From assembly GCA_902492505.1 (NCBI GenBank), contig CABULU010000002.1:1-64000 (forward strand): a DNA stretch of 64,000 nt. Direction: 5' to 3'. The notes beneath the pieces were generated by a model that saw only the letters and a program-made list of their open reading frames with translations, was not told the origin of the DNA and did not search any database. Below, one piece after another: positions 7,357 through 15,540 of the stretch. How positions within the stretch are numbered: position 1 is the first letter of the stretch; each line of letters opens with the position of its first letter. Source of the DNA: an uncultured Eubacteriales bacterium. GTDB lineage: Bacteria; Bacillota; Clostridia; Oscillospirales; QAKW01. A program made the translations under genes and the position numbers.

Positions 7357-7382
7357 TTTTGTAAAAGCCACATTTTACAAAA
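7357..7382. repeat. Perfect inverted repeat upstream of the TasA-like gene
   Basis: TTTTGTAAAA, six bases, TTTTACAAAA. It lies 37 bases before the ATG of the TasA-like gene and after the sipW-type gene. It is too AT-rich for a convincing terminator, so a weak attenuator or an operator are both possible. Confidence 0.5.
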
Positions 7383-7418
7383 TTTACATATTATAAAAAT
7401 TAAAGGAGGAAATTTAGC

Positions 7419-8096
7419 ATGAAGAAAAACCGGATTATGAGAGTTAGCATTATAATGTTAGCTCTTACACTTATGACATCTTGTTTTGTAGGCGGCACTT
7501 TTGCAAAGTATGTTACGAATGCCGAAGGCTCTGACAGTGCGCGTGTTGCAAAGTGGGGTGTTGAAGCAACTGTTACCGGTAGTGCTTTTGCCGATGAATA
7601 TGATGTTGCTGAAAAAGGCGACAGAGAATTTGATATGTCTGTTTCGTCTGATGTAAAGGTGTTAGCTCCCGGTACGTCGGGAGAGTTTACAGGTGTTGCG
7701 ATTAGTGGAACGCCTGAAACTGCTGTCAATGTAACTAAAAAGGCAGATATTGAGCTCACCGGATGGTTTGTTGACGACGCTTTTTATTGTCCGGTTGTAG
7801 TAACAGTTAACGGCAGTGCGATAAACGGTTTGAATTACAGCTCTGCTGATGAATTTGAGGCTGCCGTAAAAGCTGCTGTTGAGTCTTTTAACGGCGAATA
7901 TGCACCGGGTACCGATCTTTCGACTATTGACGGTTTGGACGGCGCTTACAGCTGGGCATGGGCTTTTGATGGTACTACAGGCTCCGTAAGCAGTCAAAAT
8001 GATGAAAAAGATACAGCACTTGGTAATCTTGAAGCTGCTGGCACCACCAATACCATTAAGCTCAGTGCTACCGTAACCGTGACTCAGATAGATTGA
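7419..8096 (+). CDS. TasA/CalY-like secreted protein (SipW substrate)
   Basis: 225 residues, strong Shine-Dalgarno AAGGAGGA eight bases before the ATG. The N-terminus has a Lys/Arg start, a hydrophobic core and the segment VGGTFAKYVT, typical of SipW-dependent signal peptides, with cleavage expected near residue 29. The mature part is acidic and rich in Thr, Ser, Val and Ala, with predicted beta strands and no Cys. Near the end it carries YSWAWAF and DTALGNLEA, a pattern also present in the protein from 8250. TasA and camelysin form extracellular fibres in Bacillus; a fibre or matrix role here is inferred. It is followed by a strong terminator, so it may be made in excess over the downstream operon. 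Confidence 0.85.
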   Translation: MKKNRIMRVSIIMLALTLMTSCFVGGTFAKYVTNAEGSDSARVAKWGVEATVTGSAFADEYDVAEKGDREFDMSVSSDVKVLAPGTSGEFTGVAISGTPETAVNVTKKADIELTGWFVDDAFYCPVVVTVNGSAINGLNYSSADEFEAAVKAAVESFNGEYAPGTDLSTIDGLDGAYSWAWAFDGTTGSVSSQNDEKDTALGNLEAAGTTNTIKLSATVTVTQID

Positions 8097-8124
8097 TTAA
8101 ACGCATATTCGTTTTAAATTAATT

Positions 8125-8168
8125 CGAAAAACCGCCTGTAATTTGTGGCGGGTGCAGGCGGTTTTTCG
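8125..8168 (+). terminator. Strong terminator after the TasA-like gene
   Basis: A 14-bp perfect stem, CGAAAAACCGCCTG (8125-8138) and CAGGCGGTTTTTCG (8155-8168), loop 16 bases. The T-run lies inside the right arm. It separates the first peptidase/TasA pair from the second set of surface genes and could allow partial read-through. Confidence 0.85.
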
Positions 8169-8249
8169 GACTGATATCTGCTCATTGCCATACAGCGGTG
8201 CGTTGATATCAGTTGTTTGATATATAAATACTTAATAGGAGTAACAGCC

Positions 8250-9005
8250 GTGATGAAAAAGTTTAATAAGCAAATATCATGGTTGCTGCCTGCTGTTTTG
8301 ATTTTATTTATTTTAGAGGCGGTAACACTGCCTTTTGTAATGGCTCTTACTTATGCTGACAGAGCTGACAGTCCCAAGCATGTGATTACATACAAACATA
8401 ATTCACTGACTTGGAACAGTTCGGTGGGCGTCGATTTAAACGGTGCCGTCAGACTGAGTCTGTTTGAAGCACTGTACGATAATGCGAAGTCGGCAAACGG
8501 TGACAGAATAATCGCGCCGGGAACAGGTGGGGAAAGTGTTGTACGCCTAAAAAATGCATCCGAAGACAAGATTGAATATACAGCTGTTTTATACACTATA
8601 AAAAGCAATGATTTGCTACCTGTTATAGTGTCGCTCGGTGACGGTACTTTCAGTGATACCGATTCTTTTCAATTGCCGGACGGAGTTTTGCATTCGTCAG
8701 TGCTTCGTGCTGTAACGGGCGAGCTGCAAAGCGGGCATGTACAGGATTTTGATATATCGTGGATTTGGGAATTTTCAAAGGATGATGTTCGGGATATGAC
8801 AGACACAACGCTGGGTAATCTCGCGACGGATGATATTACTGCGGGGCTGTATGTAATTGTAAAAGACGCAAGCGGTCATATTATTCCTTCACCTCCTGAG
8901 ACAGGAGATGATACTTTGATTAGCGTTTATATATCCCTTATGTGCATAAGCGGAATATTGCTTATTATACTTACAGTTACTAAAATTCGAAATAAAAATG
9001 TATAA
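8250..9005 (+). CDS. TasA-like surface protein with sortase-like C-terminal signal
   Basis: 251 residues from GTG 8250 (AGGAG lies eight bases upstream; ATG 8253 is the alternative). Residues about 10-35 form a signal or anchor helix. The body is beta-rich and shares with the protein from 7419 the pattern SW-x-W-x-F followed by DTTLGNLAT. The C-terminus reads PSPPETGDD, then a hydrophobic helix (about 18 residues) and the basic tail TKIRNKN, the architecture of a sortase sorting signal (LPxTG-like, here PPETG). No sortase is encoded in the window. It overlaps the next gene by 8 bases. It may be the wall-anchoring subunit of the fibre; that is inference. Confidence 0.72.
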   Translation: MMKKFNKQISWLLPAVLILFILEAVTLPFVMALTYADRADSPKHVITYKHNSLTWNSSVGVDLNGAVRLSLFEALYDNAKSANGDRIIAPGTGGESVVRLKNASEDKIEYTAVLYTIKSNDLLPVIVSLGDGTFSDTDSFQLPDGVLHSSVLRAVTGELQSGHVQDFDISWIWEFSKDDVRDMTDTTLGNLATDDITAGLYVIVKDASGHIIPSPPETGDDTLISVYISLMCISGILLIILTVTKIRNKNV

Positions 9006-9546
9006 AATATTTAAGTATGTCGGATACGTCGCAAGCGTAACCATAACGCTGTTTTTGGCAGTAATAATTATATTCAATCTTTACATTTTTATTGCCCGTA
9101 CAATAGGCGGCGTCGATAATCCTTCCTTTTTCGGATGGTCATCGGCGGTTGTCGTTTCGGGAAGTATGAGTGGCAGTATAGAAGTTGGTGATCTGATAAT
9201 CATTAAAAGTTTAGAGAACTATAAAATAGGAGATATAATAACGTATAAAAACGGTGATAATACAGTGACTCACAGGATTATCGGCAAAAATGACAAAGGA
9301 TTTGTAACAAAAGGTGACGCAAATAATACGCCTGATGAAAAAACGGTTTCACCTGATTTGATAATCGGTAAGGTAGTGTTGAGAATTGCAGGATTTGGTG
9401 CGGTCATAGCCTTTTTAAAAACGCCGTTCGGCATGCTGCTTCTTTTGATTTTAGGATTGTTAATTATTGAATGTTCTTTTTTTATAAGCAAAATGTGCAA
9501 AAGAAGGTCATCCGGGGGTGACGGCGATGAAAATGCTAAAAACTAA
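8998..9546 (+). CDS. Second signal peptidase I, SipW/ER type (Ser/His)
   Basis: 182 residues. Membrane helix at about 10-33, catalytic box VVSGSMSGSIEVGD with Ser near residue 56, VTHRIIG with His near 92, GDANNTPDE, and a second helix at about 138-160. It is a shorter relative of the peptidase from 6650 and shares the Ser/His dyad. Its start overlaps the preceding gene by 8 bases and its end overlaps the following gene, so it is embedded in the operon of its likely substrates. Having two such peptidases within 2.4 kb suggests that each serves a different set of secreted proteins. Confidence 0.92.
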   Translation: MYKIFKYVGYVASVTITLFLAVIIIFNLYIFIARTIGGVDNPSFFGWSSAVVVSGSMSGSIEVGDLIIIKSLENYKIGDIITYKNGDNTVTHRIIGKNDKGFVTKGDANNTPDEKTVSPDLIIGKVVLRIAGFGAVIAFLKTPFGMLLLLILGLLIIECSFFISKMCKRRSSGGDGDENAKN

Positions 9547-10210
9547 AAGTTGTGATGTTTCAAAGCATTTTGTGATACCTATCAGAGTATATATTTTATA
9601 TTTTGCTCTTGCAGCATTTTTAATAACAGGTGTTACATTTTCTCGTTACGTTACCCGTGCGTCAGGTGAAAGTATGGTGTCAGTTTTGCCTTTCGGGAGG
9701 CTGACTCTCACAGAAGACGAAAATAATACCACTATAGGCGATATGGTTGATGATTCCGGTAATATTAATCAGAAATATATGATAATTCCGGGTGTTGACC
9801 TTGTTAAAAGGGCAACGGTGACTTATACTCCGCCTGCTTTAGCGTCTGCTTCACCTATTTATATATTTGTGTCTGTGAGCGCAGAGAATTGGCTACGTAA
9901 CGATTACAGCTATGCACTCTCGAAAACGGGTGAAAAAAAGTTTTTAAGCTTTGAGATTGATTACTCATGGATTTACCTTAAGACAGATAATGACGGTAAA
10001 GATATATATTACCGCTTAGCCTCCGCCGACAGTGACTTTTCGGCTGATATTATAAACAAAAATATTATTTCAGTTTCATCCGAAATCGGTAATTCTGATA
10101 TGGATTTTATAAAAAATAAAGCCGGAAGCATAAATTTTGAATGTTATGCAGCTCAGGCAGGCGGTTTTACTGATGCAGAGCAAGCATGGGATTCTTTAAA
10201 AGCAAAGTGA
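9527..10210 (+). CDS. Secreted TasA-like protein with SipW-type signal
   Basis: 227 residues from ATG 9527 (GGGGGTG lies just upstream; a GTG at 9518 is the alternative). A hydrophobic segment (about residues 17-36) ends in TGVTFSRYVT, closely matching the GGTFAKYVT signal of the protein from 7419. The mature part is beta-rich, with YSWIYL late in the chain echoing the SWxW pattern of its neighbours. It overlaps the upstream peptidase gene and is 19 bases from the giant adhesin gene. It is probably a fibre subunit or adaptor processed by the neighbouring peptidase. No enzyme motif seen. Confidence 0.75.
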   Translation: MKMLKTKSCDVSKHFVIPIRVYILYFALAAFLITGVTFSRYVTRASGESMVSVLPFGRLTLTEDENNTTIGDMVDDSGNINQKYMIIPGVDLVKRATVTYTPPALASASPIYIFVSVSAENWLRNDYSYALSKTGEKKFLSFEIDYSWIYLKTDNDGKDIYYRLASADSDFSADIINKNIISVSSEIGNSDMDFIKNKAGSINFECYAAQAGGFTDAEQAWDSLKAK

Positions 10211-10229
10211 TTCAAAGCGGGGTGAGTAT

Positions 10230-13200
10230 ATGAAAAGAAGAATACTGTCGCTTATACTAAGCATTTTGATATTTGCCGGTTTTTCTATTAATTCTTTTTC
10301 AGCGGCAGCTGATAACACTAACGCAATACAAGCGGTAATTATGCAAAACGGTATAGAAGTTCATGATGTTTATATTACCCCGGCTGACAAGGCGCAGCTC
10401 CTGGCGGCATTAAATAAAGAAGGTGTCAATTCTTATCAGTGGCAGATTTTTACTGCGGATCAGTGGGTGGATATCTATAATGAGAAAAACGATGTTCTTA
10501 CTGTTTCTTATTCTCTTGTTTCCAACGCTTTAAGCAACGATAATAAAGTGAAAGTGCGCTGTAAAATTAAATTGGGCAGTCAGGAAATCTTGAGCGATGC
10601 CGTAAACGTTTTCGTAACTAATTATGACAACACGGATAACACAAACACGGTGAGTGCGTCAAAAGCACAGCAGATTTTAGAAAATAGTGAAATTGCGCTC
10701 AAAGCATCAGTATCTGATAATTTCGGAGATCTTACAACTTATACTGTCACTGTTGACTATTATTTTACAAACGGTCGTCGTGCCGCAGAATCCTACGTTG
10801 CTGTTGTGGCAGGAGGGTCAGATTTGTCTGCGACTGTTAAAAGTCCTGCAATTGTCGGTTATACCGCAATGGACAGGCAAAGCCCTGACGGAGCACAGGA
10901 GGCTTTAAATGTAGTTCTGAATTATTCGGATATACAGTCTGATATAACAATTGAAGTATGGTATCATCCTCACAATGTGAGATATCAGGTTGAGCATTAC
11001 CGTCAGAATATATCCGATGATAACTATACACTTTTTGATACTGTTTTAATGTCGGACTTTGTAGGAAATCTGACAAATGCCGAGGCAAAAAACGATATGA
11101 ACGGCTTTTATGTTTTGCCTTTCGAAAATATTGAAGTAGCGGCTGACGGAAGCACGGTTGTGGAAATATATTATGACCGGGAATATTATTTAATGACGTT
11201 CAAGCTTGACGGGGGTTACGGCGTAGAGCCGTTATATGCAAGATACGGTACTCCTGTTTCTGTTCCCACACCCTCTAAGCCCGGATATGTTTTTGTGGGC
11301 TGGCGTGAAATTTTGAAGGATGAGAAAACAGGTGAATTTTTAACAAATCCCGACGGCTCGTATAAGGTAGGCGAGCTTACCTCCCTGAGTGATACAGTCC
11401 TCGATGAAATGGCGGGTTATTTAGCGGAGTGGGAGCGTGCGTCGGCAGGATACACAATTGTATATTGGGCGGAAAACGCAGATGATGATAATTATTCGTT
11501 TTGGGGCTACCGCACAGCGAGTGCGCAGACGGGAACTTACGTAAGCGGCTCGGACAATGTGCGCGGTGCAACAGGCGTTGATAATGATGAAATTCAGTAT
11601 TTTACATACAATAATTCCAAAACGGATAAAAATGTATATATCAGCGGCGACGGAAGCGCAATTATCAATGTTTATTATAAGCGAAATACTTATACGATGA
11701 CATTTAAAGGAACTAATTTCAGATGGTGCGGAAAAGAGCTGCATGAGCATATTTATCAGTCTGAACACCCGGAGCATTTCGGCGGTTGTTATGATAACAA
11801 CGGAAATCTGATATGTAATGTTGCAGAACATACTCACAGTGATTTCTGCTATGGTCAACTCATTTGCGGTAAAGAGGAGCATATGCATTCATCAGACTGT
11901 TGTTCTGTTCCGGAGCATTCGCACAACAATAGCTGTGGCTTGAATTGTGTCCACGTTCACACGCTTGAGTGCTATGGTCTTAAAATGAACGCTGAACCTG
12001 TTACCCCGGTTCAATCTGAGCTCCGTGAGTTTGAAAGTTTTACCGGAGGAGTTGAAAACGGATATTTATATCGTGTGGAAAGAAGAGGTTCTGCTGAGAA
12101 ATATTATTTGTATTTAAATAATAATTGGTATCAAGCAAGCGATCTTATTCAAGGAGAAGAAGTTGACAATAACTCCAGTATTTTCAATTTATGGAATCCT
12201 ACTCATTTTAAATATACGGCAATTCCTGTAAGATGTAATCATCTTGTACACGAAGATGACTGTTATCAATGCAACACTAATGCCCATTCTCATGGGGACG
12301 GCGACTGTAACTGTCCTATTGAAGAACATATTCACGACCGGTTATGTGGTGAAATAATCTGTGGCAGGGAAGAGCACACGCATGAATGTGATATTACATA
12401 CATTTTGGGCTGTCTTGATAATGACGGAAACCTTATATGCGGTAAAGAAGAACATAGGGAACATACGCGTGAATGCTATTTAGAGGGGGCGGCAAGAGAG
12501 TATTCGGTTACGGCAAAATATGATGCGGACATACAAGGTGTGTGGGAATCAAACGGTATTTATAAATCTTCTCCCATCTTTTATTACATGGATAACGGTT
12601 ATCTTGCCAATTCAAGCATTACAGGAGATTACTATGCTTTTCTTGCCAAAATGCCAGGATATGATATTACAATGACATTGACTAAGCTCAACGGTTCATC
12701 AAAAACGTGGTATTATTATCTCGAGTTACTTGACGGGCAGGATGAAACGGGCCTTGATATAAAAGAGGACGGCGGACACCGATATTATCTTTATCATACA
12801 TCAACGGCAACCGGCATCGATAATCTCACATATGACGAAGACTACTTCCCCATATCAGGTTTTCAGCAGCGGGATAACGAAGTGCCGAGCTTTAATCGTA
12901 ATAACGAAGCTTATCTCTACTATACACGCTCTGTAAATTTACTCAGCTTTTATAACAGGGGGACATATCTGCCTCAGTCATCGCAAATTCCGTTCGGAAC
13001 AGATATTTCAAGCATGTATTTTGTGCCGCCTTATCCCTCTAATGTCGAAGAAAATGCCTTTGAATTCAAAGGCTGGTATACAACGCCTGACTGCATACCG
13101 GGCTCGGAATACGACTTTGAAGACGCTGTCATGCCTGAAGGTTCTCTTGCACTTTATGCAAGGTGGGATCCGAAAATATTTACGGTGCGTTTTTTTGATA

Positions 13201-14963
13201 CGGCTTTGGTCAACAATCAATTGGGAGAAGAAATAACCGTGCGTTTTGGTTCACAGATTTCACAGCCTCCCATACCTCCGCCGCCATATGATAATGTTTC
13301 ATTTGTAGGCTGGTTTTATATGGACGGCGGCATTGAACATGCTATTGATTTCGAAGAATTCTACGTAAAAGATAATTTGGATATCTATGCCAAGTGGAGC
13401 GCTGCGTCAAACTGCCCTTATACGATAAAATATATGTTTGACGGTATAGAAATTGCATCACCTATTAACGGATACACCAAGGTAGGCAATAACAGAACAT
13501 TTGAGGCAAAAACAGGGACGGCGCTTTACTCAGGATATCAATCAGGATATTATCCGCTTGTCAGCAGTCATACTGTTCTTATGCAGTCGGGTGAAGGGGC
13601 AGTAAACGAGTATGTCTTTGAATATGTACATAAGGAGCATACCAAATATACTGTCTATTACAGAGATGCAGTAACCGGTATGAATTTGATAGAGCCAAAG
13701 GTTGTTGACGACAATACCGACGCAATTGTAACCGAAAATTTTGTTTTTATACCGAACTATGTTGCAGATTCATATCAGAAACGTCTTGTTATTTCTGCTG
13801 ATGACAAGGCAAACATAATAGTGTTTAATTATTCGTCAGATGTTGGCAATAAGAATGCTCCGTATTCAGTAATTCATTATGTACAGAATGCTGAAGATGA
13901 TAATTACACTGTTTATCAGTCTTCAAATCATGTATCGCTTGTCGGTGATCATATCGATGTATCTCCCCTGATGCTCAGCGGATTTGAATATGATGCTCAA
14001 AAAAGTACATCTTTCGGAATTCTTACGGAAAATGGCTTGAAGCTGGAGCTTTATTACAACAGATGCGAGTATCCGTTTACCGTTCGCCACATTGATTATG
14101 AAACGGGTGAACCGCTTAAGAATGCGGAAAACGGTATGATGCGTTACGGCGCTACACTTCTGCGGAAAGCGCTTGAGAAGGATGAACTCAACAAAATTTC
14201 CAAATCTCATTACAGCGTTTACGGCTCTGACAGCTATTTACGGACAATAAGCATTGAAGAAGGTACTGAGGCGGTAAATAATATTATAACATTTTATTAT
14301 ACAGAAAACAGAGTCACCTTCACATACACGTCTATTGTTTCACCAGCCGGATTTGAAAACTTTGGCGCTGTCAGTGTTAAGAGTGAAAACGTAAGGGTAA
14401 TGAGTGATGCAGCGCAGGGTTCTGTGCCGACAGAAAGCGCAGGCTTTGCCTTTGAGGGATGGTATATGGACAATGCCTGTACTTTACCTGTGCCGGAAAA
14501 CTGGGTGAATAGCGAAAACAAGCTCATACCGCGTAAAAACTCAGACGGTATTTATGATGGTGAGCACACGGATTTTTATGCCAAATTTATTCCGCTTTCA
14601 GCAGATCTTACTATTATCAAGAGCGGTGCCGAAGATTTAACTCAAACATTTGTATACAGAATTTCCGGCAGCTATGGAATGGAAATGTATGTGACAATAA
14701 CCGGCAATGGCAGCGCAACAGTGAATGGGCTGCCGTTCGGAACTTATACCGTTACAGAACAGAACAGCTGGTCATGGAGATACAGCAACGGTTCCGATTC
14801 GGTTGAGAAAGCTGTAAATCACAATGATACTGCCGGATCTGTTATAAGCTTTGATAGTGATAAAACAAGTATGTTTTGGCTTAGTGGAAACAGTATTCCT
14901 ATAAAAAATGTTTTCGGTATAAACGATGGAATAGTAAACAAAGGCAGGCGGTATCATGATTAA
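10230..14963 (+). CDS. Giant secreted adhesin: InlB-like repeats, Cys/His-rich block, Cna-B-like C-terminus
   Basis: 1577 residues with a standard signal peptide (cleavage near residue 26, after FSA). Visible parts: an Ig-like N-terminal region; three copies of a Y..(Q/E)Nx(2)DDNY motif (about residues 258, 411 and 1218); InlB B-repeat/Flg_new-like units ending in GWY, GWF or ARW/AKW (about 330-400, 905-985, 985-1055, 1365-1410); a block at about 498-748 with roughly 20 Cys and 20 His arranged as ICGKEEHxH..C; and a C-terminal Cna-B-like domain (about 1455-1577) with the YTVTEQNSWSWRY motif. There is no LPxTG, SLH or C-terminal membrane helix, so anchoring probably depends on the neighbouring proteins. 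It overlaps the next gene by 8 bases. Probably an adhesin or a fibre-tip protein. Confidence 0.85.
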   Translation: MKRRILSLILSILIFAGFSINSFSAAADNTNAIQAVIMQNGIEVHDVYITPADKAQLLAALNKEGVNSYQWQIFTADQWVDIYNEKNDVLTVSYSLVSNALSNDNKVKVRCKIKLGSQEILSDAVNVFVTNYDNTDNTNTVSASKAQQILENSEIALKASVSDNFGDLTTYTVTVDYYFTNGRRAAESYVAVVAGGSDLSATVKSPAIVGYTAMDRQSPDGAQEALNVVLNYSDIQSDITIEVWYHPHNVRYQVEHYRQNISDDNYTLFDTVLMSDFVGNLTNAEAKNDMNGFYVLPFENIEVAADGSTVVEIYYDREYYLMTFKLDGGYGVEPLYARYGTPVSVPTPSKPGYVFVGWREILKDEKTGEFLTNPDGSYKVGELTSLSDTVLDEMAGYLAEWERASAGYTIVYWAENADDDNYSFWGYRTASAQTGTYVSGSDNVRGATGVDNDEIQYFTYNNSKTDKNVYISGDGSAIINVYYKRNTYTMTFKGTNFRWCGKELHEHIYQSEHPEHFGGCYDNNGNLICNVAEHTHSDFCYGQLICGKEEHMHSSDCCSVPEHSHNNSCGLNCVHVHTLECYGLKMNAEPVTPVQSELREFESFTGGVENGYLYRVERRGSAEKYYLYLNNNWYQASDLIQGEEVDNNSSIFNLWNPTHFKYTAIPVRCNHLVHEDDCYQCNTNAHSHGDGDCNCPIEEHIHDRLCGEIICGREEHTHECDITYILGCLDNDGNLICGKEEHREHTRECYLEGAAREYSVTAKYDADIQGVWESNGIYKSSPIFYYMDNGYLANSSITGDYYAFLAKMPGYDITMTLTKLNGSSKTWYYYLELLDGQDETGLDIKEDGGHRYYLYHTSTATGIDNLTYDEDYFPISGFQQRDNEVPSFNRNNEAYLYYTRSVNLLSFYNRGTYLPQSSQIPFGTDISSMYFVPPYPSNVEENAFEFKGWYTTPDCIPGSEYDFEDAVMPEGSLALYARWDPKIFTVRFFDTALVNNQLGEEITVRFGSQISQPPIPPPPYDNVSFVGWFYMDGGIEHAIDFEEFYVKDNLDIYAKWSAASNCPYTIKYMFDGIEIASPINGYTKVGNNRTFEAKTGTALYSGYQSGYYPLVSSHTVLMQSGEGAVNEYVFEYVHKEHTKYTVYYRDAVTGMNLIEPKVVDDNTDAIVTENFVFIPNYVADSYQKRLVISADDKANIIVFNYSSDVGNKNAPYSVIHYVQNAEDDNYTVYQSSNHVSLVGDHIDVSPLMLSGFEYDAQKSTSFGILTENGLKLELYYNRCEYPFTVRHIDYETGEPLKNAENGMMRYGATLLRKALEKDELNKISKSHYSVYGSDSYLRTISIEEGTEAVNNIITFYYTENRVTFTYTSIVSPAGFENFGAVSVKSENVRVMSDAAQGSVPTESAGFAFEGWYMDNACTLPVPENWVNSENKLIPRKNSDGIYDGEHTDFYAKFIPLSADLTIIKSGAEDLTQTFVYRISGSYGMEMYVTITGNGSATVNGLPFGTYTVTEQNSWSWRYSNGSDSVEKAVNHNDTAGSVISFDSDKTSMFWLSGNSIPIKNVFGINDGIVNKGRRYHD

Positions 14964-15500
14964 AATTACTGCAGGCAAGCGATTTTTAATATATTTTGCG
15001 GTAATAAGTATTATTGCTGTCTGCGGCGTTACAATTTCGTATATGTTTGCAAAGTCAGGCAGGGCCGAAAATGAATTTGTTGCGGCATCTGTAAGCTGTC
15101 AGGTATACGAACAATTTGACGGCGAGTATAAAAATGAGATTAGCGTTAAAAATACCGGAAATATAAGCGCCTTTATACGTGTTCGTCTTGTATCTCATTG
15201 GGAAGACAAAGACGGAAATATAATTGCGAAGAATTCCGTTATGCCTCAGATTGTTCCTGCTGAGGGTTGGCTTGAAATGGAAAACAATACTTATTGTTAT
15301 ACCGTGCCTATAAAAGCAGGAGAGATTACGCCGTCACTTCTGACAGCTCCGATGCAGCTTAAATCTCAGGATGGTGCAATCAGGTTGTCAGAGTATTTGC
15401 TGAGGCAATACAGAGTATTCCTTCAAAAGCGGTAAGTGAGAGCTGGGATGTAATTGTGTCTAAAACATCTGAAGGAGTGATGATAACTGGTTTAAATTAA
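14956..15500 (+). CDS. TasA-like protein, apparent frameshift near its C-terminus
   Basis: The unbroken frame gives 159 residues ending at 15435. A signal segment ending in GVTISYMFAKSG is followed by AENEFVAASVSC, the N-xF-xxxxV start of mature TasA-like proteins, then VKNTGNISAFIRVRLV (a beta-sandwich strand pair). After about 15376 the frame changes. The alternative frame reads VVRVFAEAIQSIPS and continues to GLN-stop at 15500, which is how this family normally ends. A single missing base between about 15376 and 15384 explains it. It starts inside the adhesin gene (8-base overlap) and is the last gene of the operon, just before a terminator. Treat as one gene, with either a real mutation or a sequence error. 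Confidence 0.75.
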
Positions 15501-15533
15501 TAAAACAGGCAATTAAAGTGCCTGTTTTATTAA
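15499..15533. terminator. Bidirectional terminator at the end of the matrix operon
   Basis: A 13-bp perfect stem, AATAAAACAGGCA (15499-15511) and TGCCTGTTTTATT (15519-15531). It serves the surface-protein operon and the convergent plsY-like gene. Confidence 0.9.
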
Positions 15534-15540
15534 TTTCTGA

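Noticed and set aside
11421..11888. Long minus-strand ORF inside the adhesin gene
   Set aside because: It is antisense to a clearly coding, repeat-structured protein, with no ribosome-binding site and no recognisable motif.
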